A stretch of 64,000 nt of DNA, taken from Epiperipatus broadwayi (Eukaryota > Onychophora > Udeonychophora > Euonychophora > Peripatidae). Every line of letters begins with the position of its first letter. Positions within the stretch are counted from its first letter, which is position 1. Of this stretch, positions 37,022-48,118 are shown in pieces. The notes under the pieces are model-generated. The model did no database searches and was not told the origin of the DNA. It saw only the letters and a list, made by a program, of their open reading frames with translations. The stretch spans positions 62,001 through 126,000 of the forward strand of contig JAQFVV010012395.1 in NCBI GenBank assembly GCA_028023455.1, in the 5' to 3' direction. Both the position numbers and the translations under genes were made by a program.

Positions 37022-38235
37022 GCCTTTACAATATTACTGATTTTTATTTATTGATTGTGCTGCATATACCAGCAATTGTGATTGGTAACAATACAGGTGT
37101 GCTATAAGTTGTCATTTCTGATTGATTAAAATGAAGCAGTGTGATTTTTCTGTTCCAATAGTTATATTAATATGGATATAAATTATCCTCACAAATTGTG
37201 AAACATTAATACTGATGTATAAATTAGTTAAACAATATATATATATATATATATATATTATAACGAAACCTGCTACCCCAAAGTTGATGGTGCCAGATAT
37301 ACCGGAACCACTGGGTACACCGACGATGCGAATACGACTAAGTAGTTGGATAATTTGGATGAAATGTGCCAACCAACCTACAACAAATTACATCCAAAAT
37401 TCATGATTCAATGATACATTTGGGTGTGTCAGATGTTACTGAATCAAAAATGCATCTAACAAAGGGACTGAATCTCACTACTGTCAGACCTAGGCCTTCG
37501 AATAGGATGCTAAAGATGTCACAATGAAATGCTCAGTTCCAAGTCATACCTACTTTCAATATACTAACTTATAATTTACTAACAAAATTTCCATGTAACT
37601 TAGACTAGTGCATATTCATTACACCTTTCTTTTTAGGCCCGATTACCCATGGAATTCAAACTTAGGGAATTCTTGCAGTCAGCTCTCTTCAGTGATGGAC
37701 TTACTCAATTATAAATCAAATATGCCTATATACAAGCATAGATATAGAAAAATACTGATGATGATCAATTATTTATAAGAGCAATATACAATGATGTTAA
37801 TCATCATCAAACCTTTAATAGTGTAAATTCATAATGTGATGATCAAGCATCTAGTGGTATCGATGCACAGTGATGTTGGTGATGATCAAACAGGGATCAG
37901 ATTGATTTAACCAACTTAATTTATTAACAACATATAAAATAAATATTTGCAAACAAAAAATAATAAAATAGATAAATATTCAATTATCAAGAATGGTTTT
38001 TCTATCATCTTGATGGCTTCATACAACAGAAACAAAATAGTTTGAAGTATATTATATACAAAATAATATTATATAATTCATTAAATATGTACATAAAACA
38101 AAATAAAAATAAAAGCAAAATGATAGTTCACTAATTCTTAAAACTACCCCATTAATGTAATTATTAAAATATTGTTAGGCTAGGGTTAGGCTAGGGTAAA
38201 TACATTAATAACTACTTTTTTCATTATATATATAT
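37022..38235. other. Stretch without a supported gene between RTE copy 2 and LTR element ii
   Basis: It contains an (AT)n tract (37233-37258) followed by a GC-richer segment of about 120 bp (37259-37380). That segment is open on both strands, but I could not recognise either product. Further on are loose repeats of TGATGATCAA (37760-37910) and two copies of the 11-mer TTAGGCTAGGG at 38175-38196. Confidence 0.4.
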
Positions 38236-39843
38236 TGAGCTGGTATTTTTTTGCCAGCTCATAATCATACATATATATATACACACATATTTTGTAAAAA
38301 TAAAATATATACATTGTAATAAACTTATTTTATTAGAAATAAATAAACGCGCACATATATATTTTGTTAAAATATAAATATCGTTTTATAATACATAATT
38401 TTAAAAAAAAAAAATTAACACTTAGTTTTAAAATGGGGATTTAAGAAGTTAAAATAAATTAGATCGAGATCTTGCTTATTGATAAAAGTTTGTCTTTTGT
38501 TTAGTCTTTAAAAAAATTCTTAAAGATAGAAAGTAAGAGAAAGCAATTAGTTCTATTGTTGGGACTTTGACAGTGAAGGTATTTTTATGCTATCTATTAC
38601 GCTGATCAATTAGAATGTTTCTTTGGAATTTTACAATAAAATATGAAATAAAAGAAGAGAATATTAAAGATGTGAACTGAGACTTTGGAAGGAAAAAATA
38701 TAATTACAGACTTTCCTTTTGTTCAAAAATTAATTAGATTTCTGCCGAAGTCAAAATCTAATCTATAAGTTTCAATTCGGCTCAGACTGTTGAATAGTAA
38801 AGACCTAAAAAGCGCAAGGAGAAAATGTTGAATGGCTAGAGCTAACAGAATTTTCCCTTTTGGGAATCTCTTGCTATTGCCACCTGGAACTGCCTTGTAA
38901 ATGCCGGACATAGAGAGCTAGCCAAGAAGAAAGGACTAGAAGAAGATACGGACAAACCACGAAGAATATAGAGTGAAATTTTCCACCCACACAGGATCTA
39001 CACTGATCGATCAGGGTAAATAGACTTTTTTTTGTTGTAATTTCAAGAGACATTTGCATAATAGATTTAAAAAAAAAAGAAAAGCCTTCACTTAAAATAT
39101 CTCAAAGTTTCAGCAATAGAAAGGGAGGGATATAGTCTTTAAGTAGATGTACTTACTAATTTAAATTAACCCACATTATATTGTTTTTTTTATTATTTAA
39201 TTTTTTTGTTATGGCCTATTAATTAAACTTACCTTTAGTTTCTATGATTGTTGTTCTTATAATGTATAGATAGGGATAAGAAAAATTGTATACTCGATCT
39301 AAGGACAAGTAAAAGATTTAGCATTAGAAAGAGGTTTGAGTGTGTTTATTTTTAACAAACGCACTCTTGTAGTTAGTTGCCCTTGAGTTCACTCATAGAT
39401 ATATACCATGATATTTGATGAAATATTGTATAATTGGTAAAGTGAGGTGCATGATCCTTCGAGAACGATACATGCTAAATCTTGGTTAGAAAGAAAAAGG
39501 ATCGGGAGGGTTTGATTTGACAAATGCGAGGGAAGGGAATAACCAACAAATAGAATAAAGGTTAATAAATATTTCAACAATATTTAAGCATCGATCTGTT
39601 TTTTTTTTTTTTTTAGTTATTATAATTAATTCTTATCTTTCTTTTTGTAGTCTTTTGGTTCATTAAAAAAAAATAATTTTAAGGTTTGCAATTGGTGATT
39701 GCCGTTCATAAATAAATTAACCATTATTATAAAAAAAAAATTTATAATACGGTCTAGGCAGAAATGTTTAGTGGTGCCCTCAAATGGCCACCATTCATTG
39801 CAATCTCATAAAATTTAAGAGCATAACAAAATGTTTTGTTACA
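38236..39843 (+). repeat. 5' LTR of element ii
   Basis: 1608 bp, starting with the hairpin TGAGCTGG, a short T-rich loop, then CCAGCTCA, and ending ATGTTTTGTTACA. Both the start and the end are repeated at 41077-42682. Minus-strand open frames inside it occur in both copies and are not supported as genes. Confidence 0.88.
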
Positions 39844-40024
39844 GAGGGTAGGAGCAGGTAAAATTATAGAAAATGGCATCTCAACGTGTAGGGCTCATTA
39901 ACTAAATAAACGGCTTTAGATTAGGGTAAAAGTGGAGTAAGGCAGGTTTGGGTGGTTAGGGTGAGGAGTTAGTGGCCCAATGGGGGAGAGTTTTGAGTTT
40001 GAAATAAAAAAAAAAGAAATCGAA

Positions 40025-41034
40025 TGAGTGAAGACAAAAGTACCATAGAAAGCCCGGTGGTGACATTTAAAAACCCGAGCATTATCAGTTCGAAGAAATA
40101 CTAAAATCTATCCTGAGCTAAAAGAAATAGTAATCAAAGATAGGGAAGAAATTAAGGAAATGAAAGTAATGATCCAAGACCTCAGAAAAGATGTAAATGA
40201 ATTAAAAAAGAAAGAAGAAAAGAAAAATGGTGAAAAAAAATGAAGGGGATATAGTAAGTGCAGGTTACGAAGGTAATAAAGTTATGAAAGAAAAGATAGA
40301 AAGTGAAAGGAAAGAACAGACCATAGGGGAAATAGAATCGATTCCAAAAAAAAGTAAGAGATTTGAATCAAAGTATAATGGAAAGGACACCTAATAAAGT
40401 AGAGGAAGAAGCTAAATCTGAAAGGCCAGCATTAGAAAAAATTATCCAAATAAGAGTATTTAAAGGTGATGGGGAAGAAAACCCATTCGACTATTTGGAT
40501 AGCTTAAATGATTTTTTTTATTACTATAAGTCAAATGAAAAGGAGAAGGTCATTATAGTGACGAGACATTTAAGTGGTCCTGCTCAATAATGGTGGAAGG
40601 CAGTGAACTATAGTCCTCAAACATTCCAAGAATACAAAACGATGATTCTGAGAGGTTTCTGGAGCATGGAAAAACAGGAGGCTATACGTATAAAAACATC
40701 ACAGAAAAAATATAGAGTGGATAAAAATGAAACCTATAGCCAGTTTTTTCAATGACAGGCAGCGAAACTTAGAGCACTGGAGGCTTACCCGATGGATCAA
40801 TTCCAGATTGTAAGGACTATAAGATATAATCTTCCGATGGGGGTTCAGCGTAGGTTGGCTGAGAACCAACGTTTGTCAATAGAGGAAGAACTAGAGATAT
40901 TAGGCGATATGGAGTATAGTGAGCTGGAAGAAGGGGAAGATTCTAAAGTTAGGTGGGGAAATTGTAATGAACCCACAGGGAAGAATAAATATAGTCCTAA
41001 GAAAGAATGGGAAAAGACTCTACAGCGTGATTGA
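40025..41034 (+). pseudogene. Ty3/gypsy-type gag (capsid) with frameshifts and stops
   Basis: Gag forms the particle that packages element RNA. A start at 40025 (MSEDKSTIESP) leads by frameshift into a charged, coiled-coil-like segment (ELKEIVIKDREEIKEMK, about 40115-40240). A capsid region follows from 40438: IRVFKGDGEENPFDYLDSL, HLSGPAQ, then an in-frame TAA at 40588, WWKAVNYSPQTFQEYK, a TGA near 40754, and DQFQIVRTIRYNLP. The frame ends at 41034 after the acidic ELEEGEDSKV. The F-x-G-x-x-x-x-x-x-x-YLDSL and WW-x-x-x-x-x-x-x-x-W/F-x-x-x layout is that of gypsy capsids. No zinc knuckle is visible. Pol is absent, so this copy is non-autonomous as well as broken. Confidence 0.75.
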
Positions 41035-41076
41035 GGGTTTTTTAAAGTTTTTTTTGTTTGTTGGGAAAAGGTGCAA

Positions 41077-42682
41077 CGAGCTGGTATTTTTCTGCCAGCT
41101 CATAATCATACATATATATACACACATATTTTGTAAAAATAAAATATATACATTGTAATAAACTTATTTTATTAGAAATAAATAAACACGCACATATATA
41201 TTTTGTTAAAATATAAATATCGTTTTATAATATATAATTTTAAAAAAATAAATTAATTAATTAACACTTAGTTTTAAAATGGGGATTTAAGAAGTTAAAA
41301 TAAATTAAATTGAGATCTGGCTTATTGATAAAAGTTTGTCTTTTGTTTAGTCTTTAAAAAAATTCTTAAAGATAGAAAGTAAGAGAAAACAATTAGTTCT
41401 ATTGTTGGGACTTTGACAGTGAAGGTATTTTTATGCTATCTATTACACTGATCAATTGGAATGTTTCTTTGGAATTTTACAATAAAATATGAAATAAAAG
41501 AAGAGAATATTAAAGGTGTGAACTGAGACTTTGGAAAAAAAAATATAATTACGGACTTTCCTTTTGTTCAAAAATTAATTAGATTTCTGCCAAAGTCAAG
41601 ATCTAATCTATAAGTTTCAATTCGGTTCAGTCTGTTGAATAGTAAAGACCTAAAAAGCACAAGGAGAAAATGTTGAACGGCTAGAGCTAACAGAACTTTC
41701 CCTTTTGGGAACCTCTTGCTATTGCTACCTGGAACTGCCTTGTAAATGCCGGACATAGAGAGCTAGCCAAGGAGAAAGGACTGGAAGAAGATACGGACAA
41801 ACCATGAAGAATATAGAGTAAAATTTTCCACCCACACAGGATCACTGATCGATCAGGGTAAATAGACTTTTTTTGTTATAATTTCAAGAGACATTTGCAT
41901 AATAGATTTAAAAAAGAAAAAAGAAAGAAAAGCCTTCACTTAAAATACCTCAAAGTTTCAGCAATAGAAAGGGAGGGATATAGTCTTTAAGTAGATGTAC
42001 TTACTAATTTAAATTAACCCACATTATATTAGTTTTTTTTTATTATTTAATTTTTTTGTTACGGCCTGTTAATTAAACTTACCTTTAGTTTTTATGATTG
42101 TTGTTCTTATAATGTATAGATAGGGATAAGAAAAATTGTATACTCGATCTAAGGACAAGTAAAAGATTTAGCATTAGAAAGAGGAGGTTTGAGTGCATTT
42201 ATTTTTAACAATTGCACTCTTGTAGTAAGTCGCCCTTGAGTTCACTCATGATATTTGATGAAATATTGTATAATTGGTAAAGTGACAGTGCATGATCCTT
42301 CGAGAACGATACATGTTAAATCTTGGTTAAAAAGAAAAAGGATCGGGAGGGTTTGATTTGACAAATGCAAGGGAAGGGAATAACCAACAAATAGAATAGA
42401 GGTTAATAAATATTTCAACAATATTTAAGCGTCAATCTGTTTTTTTTTTTTTTTAGTTATTATAATTAATTCTTATCTTTCATTTTGTAGTCTTTTGGTC
42501 CGTTAAAAAGAAAATAATTTTAAGGTTGCAATTGGTGATTGCCATTCGTAAATAAATTAATCGTTATTATAAAAAAAAAATTATAATACGGTCTAGGCAG
42601 AAATGTTTAGTGGCGCCCTCGAATGGCCACCATTCGTTGCAATCTCGTAAAATTTAAGAGCATAACAAAATGTTTTGTTACA
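41077..42682 (+). repeat. 3' LTR of element ii
   Basis: 1606 bp. It begins CGAGCTGG, where the 5' LTR has TGAGCTGG, so the terminal TG has mutated here. The end, TGTTTTGTTACA, is identical. Differences from the 5' LTR are scattered substitutions and small indels. Confidence 0.88.
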
Positions 42683-44590
42683 ATATATATATAGCCCCAC
42701 TCCTATCTATCTATTGTATGCAAGTCATAGTACAAATTAATGACAGATGAGATAAAGACCATTTACTCAGTGAGTTAATTATGCATTCAGAAATAAAACA
42801 AAATTATAAGTAAATGCTATTAAAACTTATTAGTAGATTATCTATCTAGTCTTGTTGTTCTAAAGTTTTGCCCTTAATGTTAAGTATATAAAAACCTTAC
42901 TTGAATTGAGGTTGTCTTGATAAATCAATGTTGAGAGGAATCTGAAAATTTACTTTTATTTAAAAAAAAATAATACATATCAATTGAAGAGGATTCATTT
43001 TTTAATTTAAATCAATATGAAATTTATCCATCCATTGGTTCTACTTTTAAATTGTAGGTGATCAAATTTGAAAATTTTAATCACACACAAAAAATTTACA
43101 ATATATAAACTTTCAAATAAAAATGACAAAAGAAAAAAATAATAATAATAATCATGTGAATAAAATATGTAATTTATCTTGAGTAAAGCAAGCATTCAGT
43201 CCCAAAAAAATGTTAATAACCATGGCCAACATTCTTTTTCTCCAACTCTGTTGTTAATTATATATTTCATGCTCATTGATTGAAACACTTGCATATGAAA
43301 TATCTTTTCTGACCATATATGAATCCATGGAAGATGGCAGTATACCAGCATTTTTGAGATAGACATTCTGATGAAAAATTTTATAATTTCATAATTCCAT
43401 AATTTCCTAATGACATAGAAGTTAGCTGGAAAGTTCCACAGCATTGGCTTTCTACCCCAAATACATCATAATGTTTCCTTTATTATAAACTATTTATAAC
43501 TTGGCTTGATTATATATAAAAATAGCTTTTAAAGAAAACAATTAATTTTTAATAGTTTCAGATTTTCTTTGCATTATTTCTATTATAATGAAATTTAGCT
43601 TGCGGAATAACTTAAGTCATTAGTTCATTCCTGCCAATCTTAAATTAAAGTTCAACTTCTTGAAATTATAAATATTAAAACTTTAATGTTTTTTTAAAGA
43701 GCAAAAAGTATTTTTCTTTTCTTAAAAGAAATAAAAACTTAACTTTTTCTGCTGTCTGTTCAATTCCTCATTTTCAAGTCAAGAATGCTACTTTCTGTCG
43801 ATTCAATTGTAGATTTTTTCAGTCAAGAGAAACACTGTCTTGTCACATGCTTGCTAAAAAACCTATTATTACAAGTTGATAAAACAAATCAATTTATAAA
43901 ATATTATTATATTTATTTAATTATCATTATTCCAAACTCGATCCTTTCTCAACAATTTTGATCTCACCTACTTTTTTTATCTTTTATTATGTTTTATAAG
44001 TCAGTCAGTATTTTTAGTTAATGAAATTAAACGAATAAAAGAAAAACAATTAATTTCTACCAATAGACAAACAGATTAGTTTACATGTATGTTTATATGT
44101 ATATATATATCATGTAGAAAACAAATTTATTTGCTTTCTCACAGTAGATAAAAAAAATAGGCATTAATTTCTCAAACATATCAGTTTATATGTATGTTTA
44201 TATATGTATATACTACTTTGATACAAGCAAGTATGTAAGATATTTTATTTGCCTACCACTTGGTCTCAATTCAAATATTGAAAAATAAATTGGGCTAGGT
44301 GTGTAAGCCAGTTGTAAGCCATCTCTTACAATATATATATATACTGTACCCTGCCAATAGGAGGACAACCCTTAGAAGATATCCCAAGTTCCTAAATTAG
44401 GCTATACTATGACTATATATAGGTACCATTTAATACTCTTACCATTTTCTCAACTATATTTGGTCAATATTAACAATTGTGAGATGCATTTATCCTATTA
44501 AAAAGATTACATACCCTTTAACATTAAGTAAATACTAAAATATTTATCCAATGACATAAGAATACCTAGAAACTCCTCCTTATTCAATGT
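42683..44590. other. Gene-free AT-rich stretch
   Basis: Apart from short (AT)n runs and TATGTTTATATG repeats near 44088-44210, I see nothing supportable. Minus-strand frames at 43007-43195 and 43196-43444 have no recognisable motifs. Confidence 0.5.
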
Positions 44591-44599
44591 CTAAATACT

Positions 44600-45238
44600 C
44601 TCATGACCTTAGGTCAACATGGGTGTGACAAGAATCTTAGCCACAGGGTGGCCTTTGAGCATTCCATCATCAGATTTTCAATTGGATGGACAGTTGAAGA
44701 GCTGGAGTGTGGAGTAGATTGAAGCCTGTCCATTAAAGTATGAAGATTGGCTATCTTAATATATATCTGAGCACTTATAGCATATATGTGTAGAGATGGT
44801 AATCTGGACCAACTGATGATTGCTGGTTTAGCATGAAATATGTATATTGGTGATTATTTATTGTTTTGACATATATGTGTTCAAGTGTATCAGGGTTATG
44901 ACATAGAGTGGAGAATAGTGGGTTGTGTGAAAGTCTGTGCTCATATACCCTATATATTACATATATAGACACAGATATAAAATAAGCCTGTGTTTCAGTC
45001 ATTATATAGTAGAGATGTCTGCCCATCTCTTGTATATGTATTAAATGGATTATGTTCTATACATGAGGGGTCAGATTGACTTAGATAAACATGGGTGTGA
45101 CAAAAATCTTGTCTTCATGGTGGCCTTTGAGCATTTCCATCAGCAGATTTTCAATTGGTTGGACGGTTGAAGAGTTGAAATGTGGAGTAGATTGAAGCCT
45201 GACCATTAAAGAATGAAGATTGGCTAACTTAATATTGA
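44600..45238 (+). repeat. Family C dispersed repeat, 1.4 tandem units
   Basis: A unit of about 460 bp starts internally at 44604 and reaches its end near 44961 (CATATACCCTATATATTA). A new unit begins near 44967 with the hairpin GACACAG...CTGTGTTTC and repeats the first part of the preceding one until about 45235. Shared landmarks are CAACATGGGTGTGACA, GTGGCCTTTGAGCATT, TTGAAGCCTG and CATTAAAG. Other copies lie at 47921-48118 and, inverted, at 62177-62652; older relatives are likely at 4040-4220, 5280-5640 and 11840-12000. Frames within it are incidental. Confidence 0.7.
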
Positions 45239-45735
45239 AACAGTCAACCTTAGTTCAAGGTCGAGTTTCACCTTCTACCGCAGTACACACGTCATCATGC
45301 TTTATTTTTTTGTTGTTGATGTAAATGTATATATTAGATAATGTTGTATCTTCTAAAAATGTTTTATTTTTATTTTAATACGTTATAATTTTTTTCTCCA
45401 TAAAACAAAATATAAATTCAAGATAACTGTCTGAAATAATTAAAGGGGTGGGGAGTTTGTCTCATAATTTTAAACCAGGAAATTGTAAATTAAAATTAAA
45501 AAAGTAAAAACTAAAACAAAGCTAATACATTTTAGTTAGCTATTAATATTGTTTTATTCAAATCCATTTCCAAACAGGAAATTGATTTGAATTGATTTTA
45601 AACAGTTATCTTAAAACTGAATCTTTACTAACAATAGAGTAAAGATTCTCCTAAAATGGAGATCCATTAGAGGCAGGAAATCTATTTTAGAATAAATATT
45701 CTCTAAGGGGCCAAAAATTGATATAAATAAAGCTA
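45239..45735. other. Gene-free stretch
   Basis: AT-rich, unique-looking sequence with no recognised feature. Confidence 0.5.
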
Positions 45736-45759
45736 AAAATCTATTATGTTAGAGTTGGG

Positions 45760-45950
45760 TCAGTCGTTGCTAGGTGACTCCACATCCGTTTGAAATTTTG
45801 GAGAGCCAAATTGCCATCCACCGTCTTCAGCCAAGCCTTGCCACAATGTAACCCCAAACAATGCCACCTGATGCAGCAGATTCACCAGTACTTCCAAGGA
45901 ATCTTGAGGTAACAAGCCAAAGGCCTGTATAACCACCTTATCCACTTTTA
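45760..45950 (-). other. Unidentified GC-richer open segment
   Basis: A stretch of about 190 bp with clearly higher G+C than its surroundings. It is open on the minus strand for 61 codons from an ATG-free upstream side, giving KVVIQAFGLLPQDSLEVL, then LLHQVALFGVTLWQGLAED and ending PSND. The composition looks coding-like, but I do not recognise a family. It could be an exon, a remnant of a mobile-element protein or chance. No convincing splice sites were assigned. Confidence 0.25.
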
Positions 45951-46649
45951 ACTATGTAATTTAATTTGTAAGCTAATAATTTCATTATATTTAATGTTTT
46001 CTTAAAGCTTTGTTAACCGTTTATATCAATTCTTTGATGCCTAATTATTATTTCATCCAACTCACGCTTATTATTATTTTTATTAGTTAGTGTGGTTATG
46101 ATTTAAGTTTAATAATATTTTTATATTTTCATCCTTTATTTATAAATATCACAAAACTTAATCTTACGTTAAAAGAAAAGAGTGGAGAGTTAAAATGAGT
46201 TCTTATTAATTATTTTAAATACTTCATAAGTTTGGGTTATATGTTAAATGAATATTTTTATCTAAATGTTTTGTCGTAAATTTATACGAAATGTATAAAT
46301 ATTTTGCAATCCGGGGGTGGCTATTGGTGTCCGTTAGTGTTATAAATTTCTTATTGATCATTATCGCCACAAAGACTGGCAACTTAACTTTATTTTGTAA
46401 TTTGCATTCTTGAGTTTTTTTAATTACTGTATTAAAATATTGATTCAGAAAGTGGGGAGCAATGCAAGCTTTATTAATACTAGTTAATTTATAATCAATG
46501 ACTTTATATTACATAGGTCATTATACTCGCATGTTATTAGGTATTTGTTAAACCATTTAATGCTTTTCTTTAATAGTTAAATTTATTGATTTTATATTAT
46601 TATGATAGCATTGCTAGCATATATCCAATTATTTATAAGCTGCATATGG

Positions 46650-47170
46650 CTTTGATCTGATTCGCCTGTACCTCACTCCAGGGAATCACGATCATTTCGC
46701 TAGTCATTCTTCTCCTCCAAGTATATCTATTATATACTGCTTTGAATCACCTGTACCTCACTCGAGGGATTCAAAGCTTCATCTTTCATATCCTCATCAT
46801 AAAAGAAGTTTATGTTTACTTCTAGATTATTCAGGTTAAAGTAGATGAAGCAATGTATAGTTTGCCATGGTCCGGCCTATAGTATCTTCCTACCAACCTT
46901 CTTCTTTCTGTACCATCTCAGCAGAAAGCTGGCATGTACCATCGTTATAAGAAATTGGAGAATGACCTTATCCTGGCCAAATATGTCATTTCCTCTCGAT
47001 GATATTATGCTAGCACCACCATTTCTTACAGTTAGTTTCAGCCTGTTTAGCAAAATAAAATCGTAATGATATGCGATAATAAAACGTTCAGTGTTCTCTC
47101 TATTTGTTGGTGTTTAAACCCAACTTCTCGCGAAGCTGTCCTCCCTCTTTACTGAAATAAACTTTTCCCA
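46650..47170 (+). other. GC-richer stretch rich in stem-loops
   Basis: Two related 30-mers at 46659-46688 and 46744-46773 share CCTGTACCTCACTC and each can fold. The first pairs GATTC-CCTG with CAGG-GAATC, and the second pairs GAATC with GATTC, so one stem position changes in a compensated way. Further potential hairpins follow: GCTTCATCT with AGATGAAGC (46776 and about 46846), AGAAGT with ACTTCT (about 46803-46822), GTTGGTGTTTAAACCCAAC (about 47107-47125) and CTTCTCGCGAAG (about 47127-47138). Two AATAAA-like motifs lie near 47055 and 47155. A 73-codon frame at 46845-47066 has no recognised motif. It may be a structured noncoding RNA or part of an unrecognised LTR. Confidence 0.3.
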
Positions 47171-47860
47171 CAAATGTTGAGTTTTAGCTATATCCCATCA
47201 TTAAATGTTGAAAATATAAAAAAAATAATGTTTTATGCTGCTGATCAAAAATGTATCCGCATTGTAATTATTATAAATGAAATATCTAAATAAAAGCAAT
47301 AAACTTATGTATTAAAATCTTTTAATTAGCAAAACTCAATTATCTCTATAAATGTATTTTTATGTATAAAATGGCCACCAAACCACTCCGACAAATCCGT
47401 CTCTTGTAACTGCCGCACTAACTTAATATTTGTCAATATCAATATAATTTTAATAATATTCTTTAATGTGTATAATCAAAACAGTTTTATAAGCGTAGAG
47501 TCACTTACATATATCTACTCATCATTAATTATGTTCAAATAAATATTTATGTTTTAAACTTAATCCAGTTGTTCGAATTTCATTATTAATATTCATATTT
47601 ATGTATACTCGTAATTTAATATCTTGGGTTCCCTAAATCTCATCATCATCACCAGTTGAATCTCATGTAAAAGATTATAGCAGCGGGCCAGGATGTAATG
47701 AATTTATATGGTATCACCGTAGGTGTTGTTCATAATGTTATAGATTTGGGGAATGGGCAAATAGGTTAGAATTCATGATTGCTCCTGACCTGTATATCTC
47801 ACGCATGATTGGATTCGGGTTACTTTTGCCTAGATTCTAAATCTTGTTGGATGGATATAC
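47171..47860. other. Gene-free stretch
   Basis: AT-rich sequence with no recognised gene or element. Confidence 0.5.
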
Positions 47861-47920
47861 ATTTTCGATCAGTACAATATCCCCCCCCCCCCCCCCCCCC
47901 ATTTTCGATCAGTACAATAT
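47861..47920. repeat. C20 tract between exact 20-bp direct repeats
   Basis: ATTTTCGATCAGTACAATAT at 47861-47880 is followed by exactly 20 C bases and then by the identical 20-mer at 47901-47920. This has the layout of an insertion with a target-site duplication in which the insert is a pure homopolymer. It may also be a gap-filling or sequencing artefact. A family C fragment starts immediately after the second repeat. Confidence 0.9.
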
Positions 47921-48118
47921 ATAGCTGAGAACTTATAGCATATATGTTGAGAGATAGTAATCTGGACTAACTGATGATTGCTGATTTAGCATGAAATACG
48001 ATATTGGTGATTATTTATCTTTTTGATGTACATGTGTTCAAGTGTATCAGTGTTATAAGATAGAGTGGAGAATGATGAGTTGTGTGAAAGTTTGTGCTCA
48101 TATACCCTATATATTAAA
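47921..48118 (+). repeat. Family C fragment
   Basis: Matches the second half of the unit at 44600-45238, from AGAACTTATAGCATATATG to the natural end CATATACCCTATATATTA. It starts right at the edge of the C20-flanking duplication. Confidence 0.7.

Larger units (their letters stand above)
38236..42682 (+). mobile_element. LTR retrotransposon with long LTRs and gag-only interior (element ii)
   Basis: Two direct repeats of about 1.6 kb (38236-39843 and 41077-42682) enclose only 1233 bp. The interior holds a broken Ty3/gypsy-type gag and no protease, reverse transcriptase, RNase H or integrase. LTR ends read TGAGCTGG and GTTACA. The outer flanks are (AT)n, with ATAT on both sides compatible with a 4-bp target duplication. 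A purine-rich GGGAAAAGG at 41063-41071 precedes the 3' LTR and is a plausible polypurine tract. No clear tRNA primer-binding site follows the 5' LTR (GAGGGTAGGAGCAGG). The LTRs are very similar by eye, so insertion was fairly recent. Confidence 0.85.

Noticed and set aside
37112-37406. Overlapping frames on both strands after an (AT)n tract
   Set aside because: The GC-richer segment is open on both strands but no family was recognised, and part of each frame is (AT)n translation (YIYIYIY).
38723-39059. Minus-strand frames in the LTR of element ii (one repeated at 41568-41756)
   Set aside because: They occur in both LTRs only because the LTRs are repeats; there is no recognisable product.
44775-45026. 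83-codon minus-strand frame, and a related frame at 62416-62604
   Set aside because: Both lie inside the family C noncoding repeat, at different positions in its unit.
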